DNA of 64,000 bases from Cristatella mucedo (GCA_009760855.2 WPIO01000107.1:871001-935000), one strand, 5' to 3'; shown: positions 1 through 12,585, counted from the first letter of the stretch. The notes: generated by a model not told the origin, from the sequence alone. Program-made: numbers and translations.

Positions 1-879
1 GGGCCGGATGCTAGGAAACCAACTCATCTAATGGTAAATAATCTTGTCCTACTGTTATGCCCTAGATAATTCTGCTTTTGGAAAAGAACTGCAGTAGCCT
101 ACCAATATTCCAGGTACTGGCTTGGTCTAATAGTCAGCCTTTCAGTATCACCTTAACTGTGCAGATGGCAGTGGCAGATGGCAGTGGCTATCGAGCTCCG
201 ATTCTGCCCACCACGGGACATGTGTTTTTGTGCTTTGCTATGCTGTCATATTGTTAGTATTATGTGCTGATCTGCTCTTACACCACCTCGGCCACTGTAG
301 TATCCAGCAACGTTTTCTGGCTTGCCACCTGCTGAGTGCAGTGAATGATAGCTTTCAAGCGAACAATGCTAAGCTGTGCTCAACAGTGCTTGCTTACTGT
401 CTGCTTGTCGGCAAAGGGGTGAGTGTGCTGCTATGCTCCCTCCGTATGTTGGCAGCCTGCTTTACTCTTGGATACTGTGTACTGTCAGCATTGCCAGGTG
501 TACGTGTATCGTTTTCTCGTGATATTGCTCGGCATGTGATTGGAAATGTCCCCAATCTGCTGCTCCCTGTGTTTCCCATACTTTCTGCTGGATCTGCTGT
601 AGCAAGCAGCTGAACTGCCAGATCCACTCGTTCACCGGCTACCAGCACTAAGCAACTAGAGTTAGTGCTGGAGGGAGCAGCTTGGTGTCATGCTTTCGTC
701 ACTACCGACTTAAGCATTTTATGATCCCGGCTTGCATATAGAAATGTGAGCATGCACCATACTACAGCCACAAGAATTCAAGCATTTCTTGTCGGTGCAT
801 GCACCCTGGGCAGCTGGTCGTCTTTTGAAGTCAAATGCTGGTTCCTCTCACTCATCCTTCCAAAATGTGGCTGCTGGTT

Positions 880-883
<4 letters not shown>
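1..883. other. No supported gene
   Basis: A 127-codon + frame at 230-613 encodes a hydrophobic, Cys/Leu-rich sequence that I do not recognise and that lacks family motifs. The direct repeat GCAGATGGCAGTGGC occurs near 165-190. Could be intron of the IST1-like gene. Confidence 0.4.
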
Positions 884-960
<77 letters not shown>

Positions 961-987
961 CATATGCATATACATATATATATATAT
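884..987. repeat. TA microsatellite
   Basis: About 100 bp of TA repeats with a few C/G interruptions; the Tyr/Ile-repeat frames here are artefacts. It abuts a LINE-A 3' end. Confidence 0.95.
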
Positions 988-995
988 TTCATATC

Positions 996-1062
996 ATAAA
1001 GCGCCTAGAGAGAGATTAAGTTCTCTGAGGGCGCTTTATCGAGTGAATTATTATTATTATAT
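996..1062 (+). mobile_element. LINE-A 3' hairpin and tail
   Basis: AAGCGCCTAGAGAGAGATTA...GGGCGCTTTATCGAGTGAAT then ATT repeats, directly after the TA microsatellite. Confidence 0.75.
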
Positions 1063-2224
1063 ATGAAGAGTATAAACTGTATGATAAAACTTGCCTGCAT
1101 GCCTCTTTCAGTGATTGTATAGGTATTATCATTTGGGGCAGAGTCTTGATTCATTTCTGGTTTAGGGAAAAGATTTATGCATACTCCAATAGAGAGGCTG
1201 ACGTGGCTCTTAAGCATGCAACTGTTGTGTATTCAAATGAAACCATGGTACTCTTGTGTGTTGAACTTAACTGGCTATAGCCACTGGCTGCTGCATTGCC
1301 TTACTGAATCTGCCATTGCACGTGCTGCTGGAGTTGCTGGTGGCAGCAGCTCCCATGTGGTACTTTTTGTTCAGTACAGCTGGGGGCACCCACCGTACCG
1401 AGTGGCACTGACTGTGACTTACTGCAGACACAGCTGGTTTGCTTGACAGCTGCTTTCGGACAGCTGCTGTACCGTCAGCAGGTGCTGCTACTGTCCAGAG
1501 CCGGTCTAGCTGGTCGAGTATAGTCTCCTCCTTTCGATATTCATGTCGACAGGCTATTTCATTTTGTCAGGGTTTGCATAAGACCTTATAGCTGAGTTCT
1601 AGCTGCCACTTGGTTGCAATGAGCCATAATTAGCTCTCACCCTGACTGCTGCTAATTAGGTAGCAGTGGCTACAGGTCGGAGCTTGGGTCAGACTGTAGG
1701 AGCCGATATATACCGATTCAGGTTTTCCACCCTAGCACAGTACACTTGTTTGTGGTGCTCTCAACCCCTTTCCCCAGTAAGCTGACCCACCAGACCCCAT
1801 TTTATATGATCATTGGGAGCCTTTTCTCTGCTTCGATCTTAGAATACTCCCACAATATATTTAAGACTGAGGGAGATGATTGTACAGTGATGTGGGCGTT
1901 TCTGATGCAATTTATTACCATTCTTTGCTGCTACTTCTCTCCTATTAAAATATGCCGGCCGATGCTTCTATCTCTTCTCTGCCTCACTTCTTTGAGTCAG
2001 GGGTAAGGGTCAGGGGTAAGTGAACTGTGAGCTTTCTATTGCAACTTACAAAGCAAAAATATGGTTGGTCTAGCTTACTGTTGCTTGAGCAGCCATAACT
2101 CACAGAGATTAATGTGGGCCATTAGCAGCTTGGTACAATTATTTCGATGTTTTCTGGAAGTCTGCTGCTGCAGGTTTACTGTACTCTAGTGACTCTGTGG
2201 CCCAATCGGTCCCACTGATAAACC
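1063..2224. other. No supported gene
   Basis: Only short frames. A small tandem GTCAGGGGTAAG x2 lies at about 1997-2020. Possibly intron sequence of the IST1-like gene. Confidence 0.4.
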
Positions 2225-3066
2225 GAATGCCTTGCTTGCAGACATTCGATCATGGATGTCAGCTAAGTTTGTAACGCTAACCAATGATGCAATCAAACGC
2301 CTGTTCAGAAGACACCCCAAGGCTCTGGCTGGACTGGCAGACTTAGCTTGGAATTAGCAGTTCTAATGACAACCGAAGTTGACCGCAACTGGTTCTGTCT
2401 AGATTCTGTCTGATTTTATGACTCTTATGAACTGAACTTATAATTTATATAACTCGGTTTTTGCTGGGATTCAAGAGAAACGCTAAAGCCCCCCTCCACA
2501 GCTGATATTGAATTTGGCTGTAGGGTGGTTAATTAATCCAAGAGGATTCTGCCACATGTCTCCTTTGCAGAAAAATCTGGGTGACTCCCAAGTGATTAAT
2601 TGATGCAGATCAAAATTCATGCTGACACTCAAGGCCTCACCTGACCTGACCTTCCCACCTTACCTAGCTGAACTCCTGTACCAGTCACATCCGCCTCGTT
2701 CCCTCTGGTCCCCCTGAGACAGTAAATAACCTGTTTATTTCCTTCACTTAAAAGACTGTTGTCGGCAGAAGCTTGTTGCTCCACAGGTTCTAGGCTGTTG
2801 AACTTGACTCCCACTATTCCTATGTTTTGACATCATCTCTCCTGCAGCCAACTGTAGCACCCTTTCCTTTCTTTTTTTTCACTGCTAAATCCATGCCATT
2901 CACTTCCTTGACTGCTGTCTCTAACTCTTGTTGCAAGACATAGATTCTAGAAGCCACCGAATGCTCACCCAAAGCTGCTTAGGCTGGGCAACTTTCCAGC
3001 ATACCATCCCACGTAGTCCTTGAGGCTTTGTCGAGTTACAGACATGGAGATGCACTACAATTCAAT
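2225..3066 (+). mobile_element. Old LINE-B copy, heavily decayed
   Basis: It starts with a match to DIRSWMS (2240-2265), then RRHPKALAGLADL (cf. GHPKRVAGLKGFA) near 2310. From 2633 come the YLAELL-like, RSFSSAG-like and 3'UTR blocks, ending ...GTCGAGTTACAGACATGGAGATGCACTACATT-like. Many indels. Confidence 0.6.
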
Positions 3067-3096
3067 GACCATTGAGTCTTGCAGATTGATTCATAT

Positions 3097-3285
3097 GTCT
3101 AAATAAATAAATAAATGCTAGTTGATTTAACAGCCTCTTTTTGTATAGTGACGGAAGAGCCTTTACGGCTATCAACACTGCTTGCAGTGGCAATAAACGA
3201 TCGCCCACTGCAGGATTCGAACCCACGACCTCGGGACTGAGGTCGTGAAAAGTAACCGCCTTACCTAGTGAGCTAGCAATAGGCC
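3097..3285 (-). mobile_element. SINE-1 (tRNA-derived)
   Basis: Reverse strand: tRNA-like head with box B GGTTCGAATCC, body TTTATTGCCACTGCAAGCAG, then GATAGCCGTAAAGGCTCTTC and CTGTTAAATCAACTAGCATT, ending in ATTT repeats. Near full length. Confidence 0.85.
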
Positions 3286-3519
3286 GGAGGCTGCCTGTGG
3301 TTTGAAAGAGGGAGTAGGCGTAACTCTTACTTATGGCATTAAAGATCATTGGTTTAATGCCGATGACGACATCACACATATTGCTGGGGTTATTATGTCA
3401 GTCCTACTGACGTTCCAGCTCAACTACTTTTCTGCTATGATACATTGTTTAATTGTTCTTTTCTGTGTTTTACTGTTCTCTTTTGGTACTCAGTTGCAGC
3501 CTAGAAGAAAGAGGAGATG

Positions 3520-5004
<1,485 letters not shown>

Positions 5005-5165
5005 TCAGAGGGCCTTAGGGGCCGTTCAGGAACTAGCTCTTGCGACCGAGGTCGTGGGTTCGAATCCTTGCAGTGGGTAATCCCTTTTTTGCGTACTGCA
5101 AGCTGCTGCGATAGCCATCAAGGCTGTTTTCCCCTGTACAAATAAGGCTGTTAAATAATCAGCTA
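5005..5165 (+). mobile_element. SINE-1, decayed 5' end
   Basis: GCGACCGAGGTCGTGGGTTC GAATCC box B, then GATAGCCATCAAGGCTGTTT and GGCTGTTAAATAATCAGCTA. Confidence 0.75.
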
Positions 5166-5494
5166 AAATTTGTTTATTTTAAGCTATCATTGTAACCAGT
5201 AATAATTTTATCGCTTAACTGGAACTGTGTTGGTGCATGTCGATGTCGGGCCTTCACAGCAGTACTTTCTCGGGCTAGGACTAGGTCAATATTTAAGCAG
5301 TGGTTTCCACGAAAGGATTGTAGTGAGTAATCCCCATTCGGTGAAGTGTGCAGTAGTAAAATCGACGAGTAATTTATTCATGAAAGTCAGAATGCAGTTC
5401 GAGCTAAGGATTCCGGCTGAGCAGGCAGCATGCATTTATTTCATCTTACGTTGTTAATTGGTGCCCATAGGGCATAGCAGCAGCTCTAGACCAC

Positions 5495-5805
5495 AAGAGT
5501 AGTGTGTGGCTCCACGGCTTGGCTCCTTCATACCTAGCTGACCTTCTTTCTCCAGTTTCAGTCTTTTTGTGCCCTCCTTTCCTCAAGGGACACCAAATTA
5601 GCTGCTCCATTCTTAGGCTTAAAGATCTTTCTCGACAGAAGGATTTGCTGTGCAGGTCTTAGACTATGGAACTGTTTTCGAAATTCTTAGGCAACGACAT
5701 CCACTCTCCTGCAGCCGACTTTGGCATAGCTGCTATTCTCATACTACTCACTATCTCAACTGCCCTGCTGACTCAGCTATGCTGCCTATTTTCTCTTTAT
5801 TATCC
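5495..5805 (+). mobile_element. LINE-B fragment (left part of an interrupted copy)
   Basis: TGGCTCCACGGCTTGGCTCC at 5511 and later blocks match LINE-B from HGLAPSYLAELL onward, up to the TFSLL...ET region. The rest of the same copy resumes at about 6232. Confidence 0.65.
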
Positions 5806-5825
5806 CTGTGACTTAGCCAGGGGTA

Positions 5826-6092
5826 AGATGTAATGTATCTGTCTGTAACTCCACAAAGCCGTAAAGACTATGTGGGTGTTATACTGGAGAGCTTTGTATA
5901 GCGCACTTACAGCCTAAGCGGCTTCCGGTACACATTCGGTAGCCAACAGACTTAGTCAAACTTAACAAAGAGAAAATGGGAAGAATAGCAGAGTCAGGAG
6001 AGCAGTTGAGGTAGTGAGTAGCATAGAAGTAGCAGCTCAGGATTGCTGAAAAGGATGAGCCACAGTCGGCAGTAGGAGAGTAATTGTCGTGC
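5826..6092 (-). mobile_element. LINE-B 3' fragment inserted in a LINE-B copy
   Basis: On the + strand it begins TAATGTATCTGTCTGTAACT, the reverse of the family 3' end, and reads back through SRLGCKCAIQSSP, YRMCTGSR and CGSSF. Confidence 0.75.
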
Positions 6093-6231
6093 TCACTCTT
6101 CACTTCTCAGGTCGTGGTTTTGAGTCCTGAAGTGGGTGATCCTTTATTGCCCACTCCAAACGGAGGTGATAGCCGTTAAGGCTCATCTAATTTGATAATT
6201 TAGGCTGCTATAACAGCTAACCTTACTATTC
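6093..6231 (+). mobile_element. SINE-1, nested in LINE-B
   Basis: TCAGGTCGTGGTTTTGAGTC, then GATCCTTTATTGCCCACTCC and GATAGCCGTTAAGGCTCATC; lies between two LINE-B pieces. Confidence 0.65.
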
Positions 6232-6373
6232 GGGAGATTTGAGTCTATTATCTACCAAAAGCTGCTAAGGCTGAGAATGCAATATAGAAAACTCTCCAGA
6301 ATGACATCCACTTTTTTCTGTGGCTTTGTGGAGTTACAGACAAGACATACTTTGCATGACATTACATGTTTAT
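6232..6373 (+). mobile_element. LINE-B 3' fragment (right part of the interrupted copy)
   Basis: GAGTCTATTATCTACC...GCTGCTAAGGCTG...GGCTTTGTGGAGTTACAGAC matches the last about 140 bp of LINE-B, taking up where the 5495-5805 piece stops. Confidence 0.6.
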
Positions 6374-6746
6374 CGAGTGAGCACTAAGAAAACCTGACAT
6401 TTGGCTAGCACAGATGTTTCCGGACGAAGGGCCTTTGTGGTGTGTGGTCAGCGCATGAACACTCGAGTTGGGTTTTCGAAGTTGGATAGCGGAAGTTGGA
6501 TGCCGAAGCCCATTTTGTTGTTGTCAACTGTGCCACGGCAGTTGACTTGTGGCATCCCTGGTATCAACACCGATCGATCCCCCTTCAACGCCTCTATGAA
6601 AGTGACGAGGAGGTTGGCTCTTCGTTGCCCTGCTTCAATTTTCCACTGTGTAACCTCCTTTGGTGCCACCCCAGGCGTGCATGCAAAGCAGCAGCAGCAG
6701 CAAAGCGGTCGATGTGGCATCGGGCTCGATTTGCTCGTCGCTGCAG
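6374..6746. other. Presumed intron upstream of the IST1 last exon
   Basis: Open frames occur on both strands; the long reverse frame at 6448-7107 overlaps the IST1 exon as its shadow. The non-shadow part (6448-6650) is not recognised. Confidence 0.4.
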
Positions 6747-7301
6747 GCAGGTGGAGGAGCCGCAGCAACGAACGACGCCTACGGCTACTGCACGCTGATG
6801 CCGCCACCTCAGCAGCAGCCACTGCTGCCCGGGCTGCTGCCACCGCCGCTGCCAGCCACCGCGCCGCCGCCGATGCTGCCAGCCATGCCTCCGGTGGGGC
6901 AGCCGCCGGCGGGCATGCCCTACGGCTCGGCTCCAAACGCTCCACCTTACGCCTCAGGCTATTCGCAGCAGCCGGCACAGGCCGGCATGCACCGCATGCC
7001 CTATGATGTGGACCGTGCGTCCGACTCCCCACCGGCTCCACCTTACTCGTTGGTAAGCAGCAATGGATGGCCCAACGGAGGCAGTGGGCCAGCAGCTCCT
7101 CCACCACAGGGTGCCAGCCGAGGAGTCAGTGCCCAAGTGGGGCCACTGCCACCCAAGGTCAACCTGGGTCAGCTGCCCGACTTGCCTGCCGTGCCGAGCA
7201 GCTTGCCGAGCGTGCCCGGCGGTGGTAGCTCGATGCAGGCCAGCGACGTCGACTTCGACGACCTGACGCGACGCTTCGAGGAGCTGAAAAAGAAAAAGTA
7301 A
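6747..7301 (+). CDS. IST1: IST1 homologue, C-terminal exon (partial gene)
   Basis: This is the terminal coding exon of an IST1-like protein. In known animals IST1 binds ESCRT-III/CHMP1 and recruits MIT-domain proteins such as VPS4 and spastin in endosomal sorting and cytokinesis. The last residues, DVDFDDLTRRFEELKKKK, match the family's C-terminal MIT-interacting motif (MIM1). About 40 residues before it, LGQLPDLPAVPSSLP resembles the second motif (MIM2). The N-terminal half of the exon is a proline-, alanine- and glutamine-rich linker, as expected between the IST1 core and the tail. The left edge is uncertain. A good acceptor (CTGCAG) ends at 6746, but the frame stays open back to 6654 and another acceptor ends near 6675. 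The conserved helical IST1 core is not found in this window, so its exons probably lie upstream. Stop TAA is at 7299-7301. The exon is much more GC-rich than its surroundings. Confidence 0.82.
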   Translation, partial: AGGGAAATNDAYGYCTLMPPPQQQPLLPGLLPPPLPATAPPPMLPAMPPVGQPPAGMPYGSAPNAPPYASGYSQQPAQAGMHRMPYDVDRASDSPPAPPYSLVSSNGWPNGGSGPAAPPPQGASRGVSAQVGPLPPKVNLGQLPDLPAVPSSLPSVPGGGSSMQASDVDFDDLTRRFEELKKKK

Positions 7302-7593
7302 CACCACCCCGGGCCAGGTGGTTTAGCTGCTAGCCTACTTGACAGACTACAACCTCCTGTGCTGGTGCCTGGGTGTGCAAATGCCTGCGATCAGCAGCTC
7401 ATCGACCGATCAGCTAGCAGTGGCAGCCAATGTGACCACTTCTCACTTGCCTGATGCGACTTTGTCTATTTCATGTACTTTAGCTATGGCCTGCTTGATT
7501 TTGCTTGACAGCCTCTCAGCCTTATTGATTCTGTTCTAAAGAATCACTTTCTAATAGCTTATGCTTTGCTGCTTTGGACAGGGCGTATGTGAT

Positions 7594-7599
7594 AATAAA
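7594..7599 (+). promoter_or_regulatory. Poly(A) signal of the IST1-like gene
   Basis: AATAAA lies about 290 nt after the IST1 stop codon, which puts the 3'UTR at about 7302-7615. No competing gene lies between. Confidence 0.55.
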
Positions 7600-7875
7600 T
7601 GTGTCTTATTAATACCCATCGCGACAAAAACCGAAAAACTGCCTCACTTGTGCTGAATGCCAATCAATAAGGCACGTGATCAGCCTCATACTCAAATCTT
7701 GGCCGTGGCAGCTCGGCGTCCCTACATTGTAGGGTGAGATATGGTGTCTCTGCAAGGCAAATGAGTCAATGCTTTACTGACTACCATGGCGTATACCTTT
7801 AATGAAGCTAAATGAAGTTGGCTGATTAGGTCCAGCCAGCACCCAATCAACAAATAGGAATTCCTAGGTATTTAC

Positions 7876-8056
7876 CTAAATAAATAAATAAATCCTAGCT
7901 GATTAGACAGCCTCTTTTTGTATAGCGACAGAAAAGCCTTTACGGCTATCACCACTGCTTGCAGTGGCGATAAAGAATCGCCCACTGCAGGAATTGAACC
8001 CACGACCTGGGGACCAAGGTCTTGAAAGCACCCGCCTTACCTACTCTTGGTGCTAG
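7876..8056 (-). mobile_element. SINE-1
   Basis: AAATAAATAAATAAATCCTA tail on + strand, then AGACAGCCTCTTTTTGTATA, TTACGGCTATCACCACTGCT and the box B complement GGAATTGAACCC. Confidence 0.85.
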
Positions 8057-8159
8057 TATTACTTAAGAAACAAAAAAATATTCTTGAACCGTATAAATGG
8101 CTTCGTGCCTAGCATGCTCTAGGGGATCATGTTTGGCACATCCAGTTCGTCATATTTCA

Positions 8160-8268
8160 GTCATTTGTCATTGATCATGATGCCACTAACCATTCAACCA
8201 TGCTTCCTTGATATCTTAAGTGCCCAGAAAGAGATACAATTTTCTGATGGCACTTTACGAAATTATTT
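8160..8268 (+). mobile_element. LINE-A 3' end fragment, just 5' of the LINE-B copy
   Basis: ATGCCACTAACCATTCAACC then AAGTGCCCAGAAAGAGATAC ...TGATGGCACTTTACG, a decayed LINE-A terminus. Confidence 0.6.
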
Positions 8269-8424
8269 TTGTTTTTATTCCACAGTGTTAGCTGAAGTCA
8301 AACCAAAATATTCGTGGATAACGGTAAATGCATCTAAGGAGCTTGAAGCTCCAAGTAATCTTCATACCCTGGTTTTTGCAACATGTAGGAAAACCGGAGT
8401 TGCCGAATACACCATTTTCTGCCG

Positions 8425-10982
8425 AACGCATAGCTTGCTGATTGTAGGAGACTTCAATATTCACGTTGACAACCCTAGCAACAGCCAGGTCCGCTCATTT
8501 CTTGACTGTCTGGAGAACTTTGGTTTGGCCCAACACGTTAATCATAGCACCCACGTCGGTGGCCACATTGTAGATCTCGCTATCACTAAGGATGTCCTCC
8601 CCACGGACCTTGTGGTGTGCCCACTGACCCTCTCAGATCATTGCTCGGTCTCGTTAACTGTTCCTGCTCCCTCGTACGTACAGGGCAATGTCGAGTTTTC
8701 TCAAACGACGTAACTTACAAAGCATAGACATGGACAAGTTTTTTAAATCTTTGTGGAGCAGGTCTTCTTGATCTGCATTCAGACTCGACCGGCAGCCTCG
8801 ATACCCTCACTGATGCGATGAACATGGCACTCAGGAGTGCTCTTGACAAGCATGCTCCCGTTCGCTCTATCCGTGTTCAAAGTCGTCGAGATTGCTTTCA
8901 ATTTACAAAAAAACTCCTTAAGATGCGCCGTGTTAAGCGCAGGCTGGAACGTCGTTTCAAGAAGTCGGGGTCTGAGGCAGACCTAGTCAATTTTAAAGAC
9001 TTCCTTCGAGTTAACACCCGAAAGCTTAAAAAAGCCAGGGCTTTTTTCATTAGAAAGCTGAATTCCTGCCAGTCGGACACTAGACAGATTTATAAGATAG
9101 TAAACCATTTACTGGCCGATGCTGTCGGGTCTGACTCCCCAGATATTAAGGGCTCATCCGAAAAGTTTTCAGCCTTCTTTACTGAAAAAACTGTGCACAT
9201 TCGTGCCTCCATTAAGCCCCCTCCGACCAAAGCGATCGCCGTTCCTCAACCTGTGACCTTTCTTAAAAGGTTTTCCGATGTTTCTGCCTGTGATGTGGCT
9301 GCCTTAATAAGGTCTAGCAAAAAGAGCTCGTCTCCTGAAGACCCTATACCTTCATCTCTGTGGTCTTCACTGGCAGACCAACTTAGCCCTGCCACAACCA
9401 AGATTTTTAATGCTTCTTTGGGAAAAGGGGTCGTCCCCAAGTCCTTCGAATCGGCAATCGTTAGATCTATTCTTAAAAAGCCTGGATTAGACACAGAGGT
9501 CCTAGCAAACTATCGTCCAGTTTCCCTTCTTCCGTTCTTATCGAAGATTCTTGAAAAAATTGTTGCTAAGCAGCTAGTTGAACATATTGAAAATAAAAGA
9601 ATGTCAGAAACATATCAATCAGGTTTCAAGAGGCAGCACTCTACTGAAACTGCTCTCCTCCGTGTTAACAATGACATTCTACGTGGCAACGACGACGGGA
9701 ATGTCACTGCCCTAGCTCTGCTAGATCTGTCTGCTGCCTTCGACACCATTGATCACGAAGTTCTGCTTGAACGATTGAGAACAACGATCGGTCTGGCAGA
9801 CGAAGCACTGGCGTGGTTTAAATCATACTTGTCTGATCGTGTTCAATCCATGTCGTGTGGGGGTCAGGTCTCAGACATGAGAAGGGTCACCTGTGGAGTC
9901 CCTCAAGGGTCTGTACTCGGTCCCTTGATGTTCTCCATTTATACACAACCTCTGGGAAAAGTGATTAAGGCCCAGGAATAGGATATCACTTCTATGCTGA
10001 CGATACTCAGTTGTATTTGTCATTTAAACCGTCGGAATCTGATGCAGCAACTGAGAAACTGAATGCTTGCCTTACCGATATTCGATCCTGGATGTCGGAA
10101 AACTTCCTGAAATTAAATGACGATAAAACCGAACTGCTGCTCATAGGACACCCTAAGCGTGTGGCTGGATTAAAAGGCTTTGCTGTTCTAATAGGTGATG
10201 CTATTGTGCGACCTTCACCACGTGCTCGTAATCTAGGTGTCGTGTTCGACAGCTGCCTCAATTTCAAAAGCTTCATTCAGAAGACTGCCTCTACAGCTAG
10301 CCATCACATTCGATCCCTATTCAAGATTAGAAGCTGTCTGCCACAGTGGCTTGTAAAAATTTTAACTAGCTCTTTAGTTCTGTCTCGGCTTAATTATTGT
10401 AATTCCCTTTTGGCTAGGCTGCCAAAGAAAGCTATTATACCACTACAGCTGACTATGAATATGGCTGCAAGGCTGGTCTTCAAGTCCCAACGGTTTGAGC
10501 ACGTGTCACCTTTGCTGAAAGAGCTAGGATGGTTGCCGGTTGAGCAAAGGATACAGAGCAAAGTTCTTACGCTGACCCACAAGGCCCGCCACGGCTTGGC
10601 TCCTTCGTACCTAGCTGAACTGCTGCATTAGTTTCAGCTTGTTCGTGCCTTGAGGTCCTGTGTGGACAATAAATTAGCTGTCCCATTCCTTCGCTTAAAG
10701 ACAGTTGGCGACAGAAGCTTTAGCTCTGCAGGTCCTAGACTGTGGAACTCGCTTCCACAATTCTTACGCAACGACAACTACTCTCCAACTGCCGACTATG
10801 GCACATCTTTTTCAGCGGTCCTCAACTGCTACTTCTATGCTACTCACTACCTCAACTGCTCTCCTAACTCTGCTATGCTTCCCACTTTCTCTTTGTTGCG
10901 TGAGACGAAGTCTGTTGGCTACCGAATGCGTACCGAAAGCCGCTTAGGCTGTGAGTGTGCTATACAAAACTCTCCTGCGTAA
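8425..10982 (+). pseudogene. LINE-B ORF2 (endonuclease/reverse transcriptase), broken
   Basis: This is the most complete copy of LINE family B, a non-LTR retrotransposon of the CR1/L2 group. It is 5' truncated inside the APE-type endonuclease: LLIVGDFNIHVD and the closing SDHCSV motif remain, up to 8713. The reverse transcriptase follows at 8818-9981, with [46 protein letters not shown] and CGVPQGSVLGP. A one-base shift near 9980 moves the catalytic FYADDTQLYL block (about 9990-10019) into another frame. The C-terminal domain continues to 10982, with one in-frame TAG at 10629 where the copy at 39-40 kb has Gln. There are also breaks between 8713 and 8818. It is inactive as read. Confidence 0.88.
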
Positions 10983-11042
10983 CACCCACATGGTCTTTAT
11001 GACTTTGTGGAGTTACTGATGGAGATACATTACATTACATTT
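8425..11042 (+). mobile_element. LINE-B retrotransposon copy, 5' truncated
   Basis: Whole extent of the element. It runs from the endonuclease remnant to a 3' end with the pattern ACTTTGTGGAGTTACTGATG followed by GAGATACATTACATTACATT. The same 3' end recurs in the B fragments elsewhere in the window. Confidence 0.85.
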
Positions 11043-11197
11043 TTTGCACAAGCTAACCTCAGCAGATATTTTTCGACGATGTTCTCCATTGATGTCATAA
11101 ACACCGAGGTTCTTATCTTAATTTTTTTGGTGCTTGGTGTTTTGATCGGAGCTGCATTTACATGTTTGTATTTACTGGGATGCACATAGTAGTAATA

Positions 11198-11355
11198 ACA
11201 TTAGCTGATTTAACAATCTCATTAGTATTGTGACAGAAGAGCCTTAATGGCTGTCACCATTGCTTGCAGGTGGCAAGAACGGATTGCTCACTGAAGGATT
11301 TGAACCCATGACCTCGGTTGGGAAGAGTGAGCAACTTACCTATCACGGCCCTTAA
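11198..11355 (-). mobile_element. SINE-1, decayed
   Basis: TTAGCTGATTTAACAATCTC, GACAGAAGAGCCTTAATGGC, GGATTTGAACCCATGACCTC and TTACCTATCACGGCCC. Confidence 0.75.
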
Positions 11356-12114
11356 CAAATGTAAGTGACTGCTCATTGCCTGTTGCACTATTTACCTTAA
11401 AACCTCTCTATGTCTGTCCTCCACATTGCATTCTAAATCTAAATGCATAGATGTTTCCAAAAGTACTTATTTGCCAAGAGTAATTAACAATAACTTCCTA
11501 CACTTACTGTATTTGTCTGTTCTTATGGGAGGTTTGCATGTCAAGAAAAATCCGCATAGCTCCCATGCAGAATGTATGGCTGACACTAGTGCTCGGATGC
11601 CTGCAAACGGTATAACATTGAATGACAAATAAAGCAAGTTACTAGTTACACGTGAATCATTGGCTACTCATATACTGGCAATCCTAAGCCTAAAAAATAT
11701 AGCCTCTGCACGAAATCTGTGACCTATCCAACAGACTTTTCACTAGGCAACAACTCCAACTTTACACTCTAGACTGTGTTGGCTTGGTAAAACTATTGCT
11801 ATGCTTAGCAATGTCACTTGGGTCAACTTCTTTAAGAACAAACACATTTTTAGTATGGCATACACTTATCGGTGCTTGTGTGGTGAACAGCAGAAGAATA
11901 TTTTTGGGTGTTGATGGCCTGGCAGAAACGGATGAGTCACATAATGATGGTCATTTAAACTCGGCAAGACAACAACTGGTAGCGTTCGGTGAATTTATAT
12001 CTGTAGATAGATTTCGGTATTCCTTCCATAAGTGAAATTTGGGCGTCCTGCTTAACCTAACTTCTATTTTGGTACTTTCCTTCTCTTGCTTAAGCCAAAC
12101 TATCGGAAAAAATT
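11356..12114. other. No supported gene
   Basis: Short frames only (68 and 83 codons), no motifs. Confidence 0.45.
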
Positions 12115-12433
12115 CCCACCAGACAAAGCATCGTAACGTCTGCTTTTCTGACTCAAATCGTTTAGCTTTACACCTATTACGAACCTCAAATCTCTTCAAG
12201 GCCGTGCCTTTAGTTCACATGCTCCCAAATTCTGGAACTCACTCCCTTTTCTGTCGTCGCGACATCTCTTATCTTGACGCTTAAAAAGATGCTAAAACTC
12301 ACTCGTTTCTTACTGCATTTGGTGGGTCTTTTCGATTCGTCCTTTGGGTGCTTATGCACTAGCACTGTGCATGGTACCACTAATCATGTTTGCATATTGA
12401 CACTGTGCATGCTACCTTGAACCAGATTTAAGA
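12115..12433 (+). mobile_element. LINE-A fragment, left part (split by a SINE)
   Basis: Reads HQTKHRN...CFSDSN, CCTTTAGTTCACATGCTCCC and the 3'UTR with CACTGTGCATGGTACCACTA; continues after the SINE-2 at 12440-12578. Confidence 0.7.
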
Positions 12434-12439
12434 GATATA

Positions 12440-12578
12440 TATAATTAATTTATATAGCGCCCTAAGAGAACTTAATCTCTATTTAGGTGCTTCACATATG
12501 CCTCGGGCTCGAGCCCACGGCCTCAGTCACACCTTGGTCGGGGCGAGCACCTTAACCGCTAGACCAAACCTGCTAGGC
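12440..12578 (-). mobile_element. SINE-2 (tRNA-derived, LINE-type tail), nested in LINE-A
   Basis: Reverse strand: TGGTCTAGCGGTTAAGGTGC (A box), GAGGCCGTGGGCTCGAGCCC (B box), then AAGCACCTAAATAGAGATTA and TCTCTTAGGGCGCTATATAA ATT. About 140 bp; interrupts a LINE-A. Confidence 0.82.
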
Positions 12579-12585
12579 AATTACT

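Noticed and set aside
230..613. 127-codon hydrophobic frame as a membrane protein gene
   Set aside because: No family motif, no clear splice or promoter context, and rich in Cys/Leu/Ser as expected from chance translation of this CTG/TGC-rich DNA.
778..1019. Tyr/Ile repeat proteins
   Set aside because: Translation of the TA microsatellite in several frames.
6401..7307. Several long overlapping frames on both strands (201, 219, 100 and 117 codons)
   Set aside because: They are shadows of the GC-rich IST1 exon; only the frame ending in the MIT-interacting motif has family support.
8129..8424. The start of the 194-codon frame as part of the LINE-B endonuclease
   Set aside because: Only the part from about 8425 (LLIVGDFNIHVD on) matches the endonuclease; the first about 100 codons run through a LINE-A 3' end and unrelated sequence.
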